Assembly: GCA_963697455.1 (NCBI GenBank)
Contig: CAVOOI010000007.1
Coordinates: forward strand, 124,001 to 188,000
DNA from: JAFEDN01 sp963697455
GTDB taxonomy: Bacteria > Pseudomonadota > Gammaproteobacteria > Coxiellales > Coxiellaceae
Direction: 5' to 3'
DNA length: 64,000 nt
Shown: piece by piece, positions 44,347-53,111 of the stretch
Layout of the letters: each line of letters opens with the position of its first letter
How positions within the stretch are numbered: the stretch's first letter is position 1
Notes under the pieces: model-generated
The model's database searches: none
What the model was told of the DNA's origin: nothing
Seen by the model: only the letters and a program-made list of their open reading frames with translations
Position numbers and translations under genes: made by a program

Positions 44347-45589
44347 ACCGTTAGCGCTTTATATCGGGCTTCGTTACACCCGGGCGCGGCGGCGCAATCG
44401 CTTTATTTCTTTTATATCCTTGGCGTCAATTATCGGAATTGCTTTGGGGATTACGGTACTGATTACCGTGTTGTCGGTGATCAATGGTTTTGATCAACAA
44501 ATCCGCGATCGTTTTTTTGCCATAGCCCCGCAGATGACGGTCTCTTCTAATTTGAATATTACCCAATCCTGGCCACAAGTGGTCAAACAATTAAGCCAGG
44601 TGTCGCAAGTGCAAGCGGCAGCGCCGTTCATTAATGGTCAGGGCATGGTTCTCAATGGCAGTACGCTGCGAGGTGTGAATATATTGGGAATTATCCCTGA
44701 CCAAGAAGCGCAGATTTCTAATTTAAGTAAGCAAGTCATTGCCGGCAATATCAACAGTTTGACCCCGGGAAGTTTTAACTTAATGATCGGCAAAACCCTG
44801 GCCAAACAACTGGATCTGCAACTGGGCGATTCGCTCAGCTTATTTGTATTACAGGGCAATAATGACGAATTGATGCCTCGTTTCGATTACCAGCGGTTTA
44901 CGGTAGCGGCAATTTTTAGCAGTAGTCAAGGTTTTGGTTTCGATCAAGTCTTTGTCTATACCAATTTAAGCGATGCCCAGAATTTACTGGCCAGTACTCA
45001 GCATTGGAATGGTTTACATTTGAAGTTGACTGATTTATATCAAGCGGGTTTAGTGAATGAACAGCTCCAGAACCTATTGCCAGCGAATTACACTATAACT
45101 GATTGGACTCAGCAATTCGGCAGCTTTTTCCAAACTCTGGCTATGCAAAAAACCATGTTATTTGTGATTTTGTTATTTATAGTGGCGATTGCAGTATTTA
45201 ATTTGGTTTCAACTTTAATTATGGTGGTCAACGAAAAGCGTGCCGATATCGCTATTTTGCGAACTTTAGGTGCGACTCCGGCTACGATTATGGCGACCTT
45301 TATTATCCAAGGCGCTTTAATTGGCCTAGTTGGAACACTATGCGGGTTAGTTTGCGGATTATTGTTAGCCTTAAATGTGACTGGTTTAGTCAATGTGATC
45401 CAGCACGTTTTTCACGTGCAATTAATCTCTGAATCGGTTTATTTCGTAAATTACCTGCCATCGAAAATTATGTTTGCAGATGTGTTAGAAGTGTGTTTGG
45501 TTGGCTTTGGCCTAAGTATATTAGCGACTATCTATCCTGCATTAATTGCATTTCGTACGCAACCAGCGGTCGTATTGCGCTACGAATAG
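44339..45589 (+). CDS. lolE: Lipoprotein-releasing ABC permease LolE
   Basis: The second LolCDE permease, 416 aa, same architecture as LolC (YIGLRYTRARRRNRFISFIS at the start and QPAVVLRYE at the end). It overlaps lolD by eight bases. LolC and LolE probably arose by duplication. Confidence 0.92.
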   Translation: MIRPLALYIGLRYTRARRRNRFISFISLASIIGIALGITVLITVLSVINGFDQQIRDRFFAIAPQMTVSSNLNITQSWPQVVKQLSQVSQVQAAAPFINGQGMVLNGSTLRGVNILGIIPDQEAQISNLSKQVIAGNINSLTPGSFNLMIGKTLAKQLDLQLGDSLSLFVLQGNNDELMPRFDYQRFTVAAIFSSSQGFGFDQVFVYTNLSDAQNLLASTQHWNGLHLKLTDLYQAGLVNEQLQNLLPANYTITDWTQQFGSFFQTLAMQKTMLFVILLFIVAIAVFNLVSTLIMVVNEKRADIAILRTLGATPATIMATFIIQGALIGLVGTLCGLVCGLLLALNVTGLVNVIQHVFHVQLISESVYFVNYLPSKIMFADVLEVCLVGFGLSILATIYPALIAFRTQPAVVLRYE

Positions 45590-45718
45590 TAAAGCGCTCA
45601 TTATGATTTGTTTTATTTTGTATAATTCCAGATTTTTAATATTTTTTTAATATTTGTGCCTTATTCTAATCTAATTAAATTTTTAATACTCCACTAAACA
45701 AATAAAGGTAAAGAAAAA

Positions 45719-46396
45719 ATGCGACTGAAAACTACAGATGCTGAAACTATTGCTGATGTTAAAGCCCTTGCTGAGGATAAAACCCTGGATGTTGTTCAAA
45801 CAGCTATGTCTATAATTACACTGCCTCCAGTCCTTGACTTAATAACATGTGGTCGTTATCGAGGGGATTTGCTAAAGAAGTTTAAATTGCATTTAGAGTC
45901 AATGGGAGATGGTTCGCTGTCACTATTTATACGTGTTTCCGATGATATTTCTTTTAACACCTCTTATGTTGATCTTAGAGTTCAGTGTTTTGTCAAATTG
46001 ATTTATAGAATAAATGATGAATTAAATATACAATCAAAAAGGAACCTACGAGACGAAAAAGTAATTACGCTAGATATGTTTCACCAAGAAATGAATCAGC
46101 TATTAGATCAACCAACTCAAGAGCTTGATAAAGCTCTTGATGAACTTTATAGCATGTTAACGGAACGTTCCGACATAGTTAAAAATATTTGCAATAATTG
46201 GCAAGTGCTGTCTGGTTTTGCCAGCCTTTTTCGAGATTTTGCTTATCCTTCCATGACGTCAGAAGCCAAAGCCAGCCAGCCATCCAACTCTGGTCTATTT
46301 AGCCAAACTGCCAGCCATTCTGCATCATCCAATTCAAGCTCAATAACCACTTCTACTGCGACGGCGAGCATTTCATATCAAAGGTCCAAGCGCTAG
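45719..46396 (+). CDS. Hypothetical protein with Ser/Thr-rich tail, orphan
   Basis: A 225-aa protein I do not recognise. Residues 1-175 are helical and mixed in charge, with a cysteine-containing LPPVLDLITCGRYRGDLLKKF. Residues about 180-225 are low complexity (SNSSSITTSTATAS) ending in a basic SYQRSKR. No signal peptide. AAAGG lies upstream of the ATG. The AT-rich surroundings differ from the flanking lolE and zapE. A secreted host-directed protein is possible; nothing confirms it. Confidence 0.62.
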   Translation: MRLKTTDAETIADVKALAEDKTLDVVQTAMSIITLPPVLDLITCGRYRGDLLKKFKLHLESMGDGSLSLFIRVSDDISFNTSYVDLRVQCFVKLIYRINDELNIQSKRNLRDEKVITLDMFHQEMNQLLDQPTQELDKALDELYSMLTERSDIVKNICNNWQVLSGFASLFRDFAYPSMTSEAKASQPSNSGLFSQTASHSASSNSSSITTSTATASISYQRSKR

Positions 46397-46460
46397 CAAA
46401 AAGTGGTAAATGGCAAGTGATAAAGCTACACTAGATTCAGCAATTTTCGGTGAAATCATA

Positions 46461-46491
46461 CAGCAAATCTCGGTTTCGCCGAGAATTGCTG
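46461..46491 (+). promoter_or_regulatory. Hairpin between orphan gene and zapE
   Basis: CAGCAAATCTCGG faces CCGAGAATTGCTG around TTTCG; eleven or so pairs with a small bulge, and no T-run. It lies about 20 bp before zapE and 65 bp after the orphan. Role unknown; it could be a terminator without a T-run or an RNA stability element. Confidence 0.4.
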
Positions 46492-46513
46492 GAAATCATA
46501 ACGTTGAAAATCA

Positions 46514-47590
46514 ATGACCCCACTGGAAGACTACCATAATGCGGTTAAAAACGGCTTTCTCGACGCTAATGGCGAACAGGAAGCCGTTTTAGAATATTTA
46601 ACCCAGATGCAGCAGCAGCTAATTCAGCGCCAAAAATTGTATTCCAGCGCTTTAGGCAAATTAACTAAGCATTTAAAACCGCGCCCGCCGGTTAAGGGCT
46701 TGTATTTATGGGGTGGGGTAGGCGTCGGCAAGACCATGATTATGGATTGCTTCTATACGACGATTCCAGTTCCCAAAACACGCTTACATTTCCATGCTTT
46801 TATGCAACGCGTACATCAAGAATTATTTGAACGGCAAGGGCAGTCTAACCCACTGACTATAATCGGTAAGCGGCTAGCCAGCCAATATGCAGTAATTTGT
46901 TTTGATGAATTTTTGGTGACTAACGTGGCGGACGCCATGATCTTAGCTGAGCTATTCAAATCTTTATTTATAAACGGCGTCTCACTGGTGGCGACTGCAA
47001 ATTTAGCGCCGGACCAACTCTATGAAAATGGTTTGCAGAGGGAACGCTTTTTGCCTGCAATACAGCTCATAAAACAGCACACCCAGGTATGGCATTTATC
47101 ACTACAGCACGATTACCGGCGGCGCGCATTAGAGCAGATACCGGCTTACTACACGCCATTAGGGGAAGCAGCCGAGCAGTCTTTGTGGCACGCACTCCAA
47201 AGTTTTACCGCAGGAGATTATTTATCACCAGAACCGTTGCAGCTTTTCGGGCGTGAAATTGCGGTGAAACAACGAACTGATAAAGTAATCTGGTTTGAAT
47301 TTAATATTATTTGCGGCAGGCCGCGTTCACAAACTGATTATTTGGCATTGGCAGAGCATTATTCAGTAGTTTTGATCAGCAATGTACCTTGCTTAGAAAT
47401 GGTTTCTAAAGATTTGCTAACCTCGTTTATTAATTTAATTGATATATTTTACGATGCCAAAACCCGGCTTATCCTTTCTAGCGATGTGCCCATCCCCAGT
47501 CTCTATACCCATGGCGAATTTTACCAGGTTTTTCGACGAACCGAGTCCCGCTTAATGGAAATGCAGGCTAAAAAATACTTAATCTGCTAA
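46514..47590 (+). CDS. zapE: Cell division protein ZapE (AFG1-like ATPase)
   Basis: A Z-ring-associated AAA-type ATPase, 358 aa, the usual length. Walker A GGVGVGKT is near residues 68-75, RLHFHAFMQRVH follows, Walker B is VICFDEF, and a sensor-like SLVATANLAP segment follows. The YFTTI-type C-terminal YDAKTRLILSSDVP is typical. No operon partner is evident. Confidence 0.92.
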   Translation: MTPLEDYHNAVKNGFLDANGEQEAVLEYLTQMQQQLIQRQKLYSSALGKLTKHLKPRPPVKGLYLWGGVGVGKTMIMDCFYTTIPVPKTRLHFHAFMQRVHQELFERQGQSNPLTIIGKRLASQYAVICFDEFLVTNVADAMILAELFKSLFINGVSLVATANLAPDQLYENGLQRERFLPAIQLIKQHTQVWHLSLQHDYRRRALEQIPAYYTPLGEAAEQSLWHALQSFTAGDYLSPEPLQLFGREIAVKQRTDKVIWFEFNIICGRPRSQTDYLALAEHYSVVLISNVPCLEMVSKDLLTSFINLIDIFYDAKTRLILSSDVPIPSLYTHGEFYQVFRRTESRLMEMQAKKYLIC

Positions 47591-47596
47591 AATTTA

Positions 47597-47681
47597 GTCA
47601 TTGCGAGCGCCAGCGAAGCAACCCAGTTCAGTGCCAACAAGAAACATTGAACTGGGTTGCTTCGCTGGCGCTCGCAATGAC
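47597..47681. repeat. Perfect 34-nt palindrome (GTCATTGCGAGCGCC type)
   Basis: Two perfect 34-nt arms starting GTCATTGCGAGCGCCAGCGA, around a 17-base loop, seven bases after the zapE stop. The GTCATTGCGAGC word is widespread in dispersed repeats of many bacteria. It may work as a terminator. Confidence 0.85.
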
Positions 47682-47710
47682 AGGGCGAGTAGTTACATTA
47701 GGGAAATAGT

Positions 47711-49291
47711 ATGACTGAAGTTTTAATTGTGGGTGGCGGGCCTACTGGTTTGATGATGGCCTGTCAATTGTTGCGGTTTGGTGTTTCTTTTAGGATCATT
47801 GATAAACAAGCCGATCGATCGCAAGAGTCTAGGGCTTTCGGTATTCAAGCAAAATCAATGGAGATTTTTCAGAATCTGGGGATTGTTGACGAGTTTCTTG
47901 AAAAATCTACTCAGGCTGCTGAAATAAATTTTTTTGTGAATGGCAAGCCTAAGTTAAATTTGCAACTAAGTCAGATTAAAATTGAAAATACGCCATTTTC
48001 TACTATGTTCTTTTTGCCGCAATCAGAAACCGAGCGCATCCTTATAGAATGTATTGAAAAACAGGGATGCAAGATTGAAAGAAGCATAAGTCTTGAAAAC
48101 TTTTCGCAAACCAATGACGCAGTTAATGCAGTATTAAAAAATGATCTAACCGGAGAAACCCATGCGATCACTTGCAAATACATAATTGGCTGTGATGGGG
48201 CGCATAGCACTGTGCGCCATGTTATGGGGGTTCCTTTCATCGGCGCTGAATATGAGCAAAATTTTTTCCTGGCGGACGCCCAAGTTCAATGGCCTTCGTC
48301 CTTAAAACCAGGATTCATGTTGTTTCTCGGTGATGAAGGACTTTTTTTGCATGCACCATTGAATAACGGTTTAAGCCGAATCATTGGCGCGCAAGTTTCT
48401 AATCCTCCTCCTGACCCTAAAAGTCCGCTGACGTTAACAGAAATTGAAAATGTAGCCCAGAAAATCACGCACCTGAAAATATTGGTTGCAAACCCAGTAT
48501 GGATGACCCGGTTTCATTTACACCATCGTGTCGTTAAGCAATATCAAACCGGGCGAGCTTTTTTAGCTGGAGATGCAGCTCATATTCATTCACCCGTAGG
48601 CGGTCAAGGGATGAATACCGGGCTTCAGGATGCGGCCAATCTAGCTTGGAAAATTGCTATTGCAACTAAAAATAATATTTCTGATGAGTTATTAACGACA
48701 TATCAACTAGAGCGGCAAGCTATAGGTGAAAAATTGACTCATACTACGGATCGATTCTTTTGGCTATTAACTTCCCCTAATCAAATTCTAAAAAGCTTAC
48801 GACCATTATTTTTATCCTTGATAATGAGATTAATTGCAAGCTCGTCACGCATTCAAAGGCGTCTTTTTTGGCTTATGTCGGAGCTAGGAATTTATTATCC
48901 GCAAAATAAATTTGTCTACGAAAAAACCGAAGGTGCAAATGCTAAATTCCTAGCAGGCCCGAAGGCAGGATTTCGTGCGCCAGATGCGCCGTTGGGAAAT
49001 GGTAGTTTATTTGAAATGCTCAAAGGGAGCCCAATCAATATCCTAATTTTTCAAAACTCAAATGAGTTTAAAGATACGCTAGATAAAGTTCAATTAATGG
49101 CAGAAAAATATAAAAATTGGATCAAGTTTCACCCATTTTCTCGATCTGCTGAAACTGAAATTATTTTTTCGAGATATGGAATTTCTACCGTAGGACTCTA
49201 TTTTATTAGACCGGATGGTTACATCGGTTTTCGCGATTCTAAACTTGACCTAGACGAACTACTAATATATTTGAATAAGATTTTTGGTTAA
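47711..49291 (+). CDS. FAD-dependent aromatic monooxygenase-like protein
   Basis: A group A flavoprotein hydroxylase (FAD_binding_3), 526 aa. It has an N-terminal GGGPTG dinucleotide motif, the middle GCDGAHSTVR (DG motif) and the late GDAAHIHSPVGGQGMNTG (GD motif). A C-terminal thioredoxin-like domain of the PheA/TfdB type follows (about 430-526), without an obvious active-site pair. Substrate unknown; hydroxylation of a phenolic or polyketide compound is typical of the group. It stands alone between two repeats. Confidence 0.85.
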   Translation: MTEVLIVGGGPTGLMMACQLLRFGVSFRIIDKQADRSQESRAFGIQAKSMEIFQNLGIVDEFLEKSTQAAEINFFVNGKPKLNLQLSQIKIENTPFSTMFFLPQSETERILIECIEKQGCKIERSISLENFSQTNDAVNAVLKNDLTGETHAITCKYIIGCDGAHSTVRHVMGVPFIGAEYEQNFFLADAQVQWPSSLKPGFMLFLGDEGLFLHAPLNNGLSRIIGAQVSNPPPDPKSPLTLTEIENVAQKITHLKILVANPVWMTRFHLHHRVVKQYQTGRAFLAGDAAHIHSPVGGQGMNTGLQDAANLAWKIAIATKNNISDELLTTYQLERQAIGEKLTHTTDRFFWLLTSPNQILKSLRPLFLSLIMRLIASSSRIQRRLFWLMSELGIYYPQNKFVYEKTEGANAKFLAGPKAGFRAPDAPLGNGSLFEMLKGSPINILIFQNSNEFKDTLDKVQLMAEKYKNWIKFHPFSRSAETEIIFSRYGISTVGLYFIRPDGYIGFRDSKLDLDELLIYLNKIFG

Positions 49292-49305
49292 GAATTTGTT
49301 CTAAT

Positions 49306-49943
49306 GGGTGTGACCTCTATTTGATGTTATCCAACGGCTCGAACTGCGATACGTTCTATCCCCTCCCCCTCGCAGGGGGAGGGTTAGGGTGGGGGTATTT
49401 CTTCTAGGTTCATTAACTCGTTCCAAATAACTTCGTTCACTGCAGTGACATCGGTCAGTACCTCATCATTCCAAAATCGCAATACTTTGAAGCCTTGTTT
49501 TTCTAACCATGCTGTCCGCACGGCATCTGATTGGCAACTCTTCGCTTCATTATGCTGACCACCATCTATTGCCACGATTAATTTTGCTTCAATGCAAATA
49601 AAATCTACGATGTATCTCCCAATGGGATGCTGGCGTCGGAATTTAAACTGCGCCATTTGCCTTAACCGCAAGTGTTGCCAAAGCCAACGCTCTGCCTCTG
49701 TATCGTTTTTTCTTAATTGACGTGCGAGAGAGTGATATTGCATTTTTAATTACCCCCATCCTAACCTTCCCCCTTGAAGGGGGAAGGAATAATAGGTTCA
49801 GTTTCTTAACTTAATAGCATTGCCTTAACCCTTCCCCTGCGGGGGAGAGGAAATAGAACATACTGCAGTTGAGTAGAAAACTCAAAATCGCCGCCTACGA
49901 ACGGAGATGAGCCGCCGAATAACATCAAATAGAGGTCACACCC
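49306..49943. mobile_element. Composite repeat carrying a DUF559 gene (family A, copy 5)
   Basis: The outer ends are perfect 25-bp inverted repeats GGGTGTGACCTCTATTTGAT... at 49306-49330 and 49919-49943. Inside, a GTTCTATCCCCTCCCC layer and the two family A arms flank a minus-strand DUF559 gene. The right part ends like family A copies (GGTTCAGTTTCTTAACTTAAT). Reading inwards, at least two repeats are nested. In the short copies elsewhere the place of the gene is taken by about 15 bases. Confidence 0.65.
49384..49743 (-). CDS. DUF559 family endonuclease-like protein inside the repeat
   Basis: 119 aa, the full length of the small DUF559 (Vsr/restriction-endonuclease-like fold) family. The N-terminal LRKNDTEAERWLWQHLR, then KFRRQHPIGRYIVDF with Asp47, and IDGGQH with Asp60 and His64 are visible. 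The acidic residue usually two before that Asp is Ala58 here (VAIDGG rather than VEIDGG), so catalysis may be altered. The stop codon and the final Pro-Pro-Pro are encoded by the repeat arm itself, and the ATG lies about 12 bases from the other arm. Function of the family is unproven. Confidence 0.85.
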   Translation of the reverse strand: MQYHSLARQLRKNDTEAERWLWQHLRLRQMAQFKFRRQHPIGRYIVDFICIEAKLIVAIDGGQHNEAKSCQSDAVRTAWLEKQGFKVLRFWNDEVLTDVTAVNEVIWNELMNLEEIPPP

Positions 49944-49957
49944 GTTCTAATTCCCCC

Positions 49958-50623
49958 CTAAAATAGTTTAATACCTGCAAGGTTTGGATCTTTTTCTTCT
50001 TGAGCCGCGTACGAGAAAATAACGCTGCCGCCGACAGTCAATTGGATAAGCTTATGAATATCTAATTTGCTCACTGCTAAGCATCCCGAACTGCGTCCGA
50101 TTTGTCCATGGCTTTTTAAAAAGGCAGTACTGACATAAGGTGCGGCATGAATGACGACGCGCCGCGGACCCACGTTATCGTTAATATTTTTCTCTAACCC
50201 AGCTAATTGTAGCGATTTTCCATGATGCCCGTCATAAATTCTAGTCGTTAAGAATACACCTAGGCTAGATTTATTCGATTTTTTCGCATTGGAAAAACTA
50301 TCACTCGTTAACCCACCAGTCTTGCGTCCGTGAGCCACCAGCGTATTCATCAACAACTCATCAGTTTTTAAATCGATCACATACAACCGTTTTTCTGAAG
50401 AAGGCTGAGCATAGTTTACGATAGTTAGGACATCTTTTTTAACCCCCCCATGGTCCTCAGCATATTGATGGGCTTTTAACGCTAATTCGACAATTTTGCT
50501 GTCGAGATGCGTATTTTTAACGATATTGTCAAGATGGGTCTGATAAGGGGTCCCTGCGATCCCATGATGGGCCGTAAAAATTGAAAAAAAACTCATTAAG
50601 ATCGGGAATATTTTTTTCTTCAT
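49958..50623 (-). CDS. Secreted L,D-transpeptidase catalytic domain protein
   Basis: A murein L,D-transpeptidase-type enzyme (YkuD_2-like), 221 aa from the ATG at 50623, with a GTG four codons earlier. A signal peptide (KKIFPILMSFFSIFTAHHGIAG) precedes the domain. The catalytic region has His159 in VVIHAAPYV and Cys181 in GRSSGCLAV, the expected HxxxY...GxxGRSxGC layout. It probably crosslinks peptidoglycan or attaches proteins to it. It lies just beyond the composite repeat and 155 bp from the MocR gene. Confidence 0.85.
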   Translation of the reverse strand: MKKKIFPILMSFFSIFTAHHGIAGTPYQTHLDNIVKNTHLDSKIVELALKAHQYAEDHGGVKKDVLTIVNYAQPSSEKRLYVIDLKTDELLMNTLVAHGRKTGGLTSDSFSNAKKSNKSSLGVFLTTRIYDGHHGKSLQLAGLEKNINDNVGPRRVVIHAAPYVSTAFLKSHGQIGRSSGCLAVSKLDIHKLIQLTVGGSVIFSYAAQEEKDPNLAGIKLF

Positions 50624-50778
50624 AACTAACCCCACTGTTTTATTTCTTCTCGCCTATGTATAAATTATACTACTATTTAACCAGGTTTTCAATTTATAAC
50701 ATACTGATATATAATGAAATTTATTTAAATATAAGCGCTTTAGGAGAGAAACAGGCTGATAGGCGGTTTTTGATGACT

Positions 50779-52206
50779 TCAGGTTTGGCGCAGTAAAATT
50801 CTCGCCAAAATTTTACCGGCGCGTGCAATGTCCTGTGGGCTGGCATCGCCAAATCCCAGCACGAGTCCTGGGCTTGGAGTTGAGATGAGAGAAGAGGGCA
50901 CATAATAATTTTGTAAACATCGCGCGATAACCCCTTGCTGGGAGGCTTGAGTTTCTACTACCCAATCATCAATCCCAGAGGGTAGCAGCGCCGCTAAATG
51001 CAAACCTGTATCCAAACCACTCCATTGCACCAGGCTGCCCAATTCCTGCTGAAATAACCTAACTAAAGCCTCCTGTCTGGCCTGATATTTATACCGCATT
51101 TTTCTAACATGGGCGTTATAGTGACCATCGCGAATAAAATCCGTCAATGCGCTTTGCACCACATAGGCAGGCTCACGATGATGTCGAGCCTGAGTAGCAC
51201 GAAAAGCATCGACAATATTTTCAGGCAACACCATGTAGCCTACTCGCAATGCGGGAAATAAAGTTTTACTGAAAGTTCCCAGATAAATGACTTGTTGAGG
51301 AGATAACGCCTGCATGGCCGCTAAGGGAGCGTTGGAATAGCGAAATTCACTATCATAATCATCTTCAATAAACCAGGTATTATGCTGGGCAGCCCGGGTT
51401 AATAGTTGCCGTCGGCGGGCTGCTGTCATCACCATTCCCAGTGGGTATTGATGAGAAGGTGTCACATAAATTAAGCGCGGCGGTTTTTGCCACGCTTGGT
51501 TGGCGGGCGCTAACCCTTCGGCGTCTACCGGTTGGCCGATGACCGTAAGTCCTGCGGCAGTGAAGGCGCTGTGCGCACCTGGATACCCCGGGTTTTCCAT
51601 CCATACGCAATCCTCATGGTCCGTCAATAAATTAGCGGTTAGTTGCAAACTGCTTTGCGTGCCATGAGTAATCAATATCTGCTGCGCATCACAGCGAATG
51701 CCGCGAAATAGGCGTAAATATTCAGCAATGATTTGGCGTAATTCCGTATGGCCGCCCTGGCAAGGATAACCTTGCCAACTTAAGCGTGGATTGCGTGCAT
51801 AACGCGCCACATACCGTTGCCACAGAGCAAAAGGAAAATTCTTAAGGTCAGGAATGCCGGGAGTGAAGGCGCCACGCATTCCAATTTTTTGCGCGTCTTT
51901 GGATATTCGAAGGCCACGGGAAGATAAATTCAAAACCGTCGTTGAGCCCGGCTTGTCATCGCTATCGGTATTCCATTCTGCCGGTAAAGTAGGCAAAACA
52001 TAAATGCCTGAGGCTGGCCGTGCCTCTGCGTAACCTTCAGCACAGAGCTGGCTCAGCGCGGCTATCGCAGTATTTCGGGATAGTTTTAATTGCTTCGCCA
52101 AAATACGCGAAGATGGCAGGCGAGTGCCTGGCGGTAATAAGCCATCCAATATTTGCTGCCGTAATGCCTCATAAAGCTGTTTGTAGCGGGGTAGGGAAGT
52201 CGACAT
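50779..52206 (-). CDS. MocR-family regulator (GntR helix-turn-helix fused to aminotransferase)
   Basis: A 475-aa PLP-dependent transcription factor. An N-terminal wHTH (residues about 5-75, with LPSSRILAKQLKLSRNTAIAALSQL) is linked to a fold-type I aminotransferase. The PLP lysine is in YLGTFSKTLFPALRVGYM. The gene is divergent from a PNPOx-like gene with a 92-bp gap, the usual layout for MocR regulators and their targets. The ligand is likely a B6 vitamer or amino acid. Confidence 0.9.
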   Translation of the reverse strand: MSTSLPRYKQLYEALRQQILDGLLPPGTRLPSSRILAKQLKLSRNTAIAALSQLCAEGYAEARPASGIYVLPTLPAEWNTDSDDKPGSTTVLNLSSRGLRISKDAQKIGMRGAFTPGIPDLKNFPFALWQRYVARYARNPRLSWQGYPCQGGHTELRQIIAEYLRLFRGIRCDAQQILITHGTQSSLQLTANLLTDHEDCVWMENPGYPGAHSAFTAAGLTVIGQPVDAEGLAPANQAWQKPPRLIYVTPSHQYPLGMVMTAARRRQLLTRAAQHNTWFIEDDYDSEFRYSNAPLAAMQALSPQQVIYLGTFSKTLFPALRVGYMVLPENIVDAFRATQARHHREPAYVVQSALTDFIRDGHYNAHVRKMRYKYQARQEALVRLFQQELGSLVQWSGLDTGLHLAALLPSGIDDWVVETQASQQGVIARCLQNYYVPSSLISTPSPGLVLGFGDASPQDIARAGKILARILLRQT

Positions 52207-52227
52207 CTGGTTCTATCTGTCGTGATT

Positions 52228-52276
52228 AACTGGATCTATAATATAACAAAAATATTGCCTAAACTTAAGTCCAGTT
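52228..52276. promoter_or_regulatory. Candidate MocR operator in the divergent gap
   Basis: AACTGGATCT at 52228 faces AAGTCCAGTT at 52267 as an inverted pair, 29 bp apart, in the middle of the divergent promoter region; AT-rich sequence (TATAATATAAC) between them fits promoter boxes. MocR factors bind paired sites of this kind. Confidence 0.5.
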
Positions 52277-52298
52277 GCCAGAGACTTGGAGAAAATTT

Positions 52299-52952
52299 AT
52301 GAGCAAAAAACTAAATATGACCGACAGAACCCGTGTGCGGCGGCATTCGGAAAGATCTGGCTATGATCGCGACGACATTTACGCCGTCATTGATCATGCT
52401 TTGTATGGAACGATTGCCTTTAGCGATGGGAAAAATGTCCATGCGATTCCAACCGCAATCTGGCGGGAAAACGATTACTTATATATCCATGGTTCCAATG
52501 GCAGCCGTTTATTACAAGCGTTGAGCAAAGGCGCCGAAGCTTGCATTTCTATCACGCATATTGATGCTTTGGTGCTCGCACGAGCGGCGATCAGTCATTC
52601 TATGAATTACCGTTCAGTTTGTATTTACGGGAAATTCACCACCGTAACCGAGGACACTGCTAAAAATAATCATTTAAAATATTTTATTGAACATTGGCTG
52701 CCAGGCCGCTGGCAATACTTACGAACTCCTGATTCGCAGGAACTAGCCGCTACCACGGTGTTACACATTCCAATAACCGAGGCAGTTTATAAAGCCCGTC
52801 AAGGCGGACCTAAAGATTATCCTAAAGATATGCAACAGGAAGTTTGGGCTGGTGTAATCCCTCTACAATGCCAGTGGGACGCCCCTGAACAATCGGAAGA
52901 ACAAGGCGATGTTGATTTGCCGGGGCTAGCCAGGGCAATGCCATTAAGTTAA
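52299..52952 (+). CDS. PNPOx-like FMN-binding split-barrel protein
   Basis: A pyridoxamine 5'-phosphate oxidase-related flavin-binding protein (nitroimidazole-resistance-like branch), 217 aa. The core TIAFSDGKNVHAIPTAIWRENDYLYIHGSNGSR is typical. The start at 52299 has GGAG about eight bases upstream. The last residues (ARAMPLS) and the stop are encoded by the left end of repeat A6, so the original C-terminus may have been changed. It is likely controlled by the divergent MocR gene. Confidence 0.83.
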   Translation: MSKKLNMTDRTRVRRHSERSGYDRDDIYAVIDHALYGTIAFSDGKNVHAIPTAIWRENDYLYIHGSNGSRLLQALSKGAEACISITHIDALVLARAAISHSMNYRSVCIYGKFTTVTEDTAKNNHLKYFIEHWLPGRWQYLRTPDSQELAATTVLHIPITEAVYKARQGGPKDYPKDMQQEVWAGVIPLQCQWDAPEQSEEQGDVDLPGLARAMPLS

Positions 52953-53088
52953 GAAACTGAACCTATTATTCCTTCCCCCTCAAGGGGGAAGGTTAGGATG
53001 GGGGTGACCATCCCCACCCTAACCCTCCCCTTGGAAAGGGGAGGGAATAGTACTCTGGACTCCTTAACTTAATGGCATTGGCTAGCCA
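52924..53088. repeat. Palindromic repeat family A, copy 6
   Basis: Ends GGCTAGCC on both sides (self-complementary), then GGCAATGCCATTAAGTTAAG and CTTAACTTAATGGCATTGG. The centre is very short (GGGGGTGACCATCCCC). It overlaps the last nine codons of the PNPOx-like gene and supplies its stop. Confidence 0.85.
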
Positions 53089-53111
53089 GTCTTTCTGTCC
53101 GTGTATGAGCT

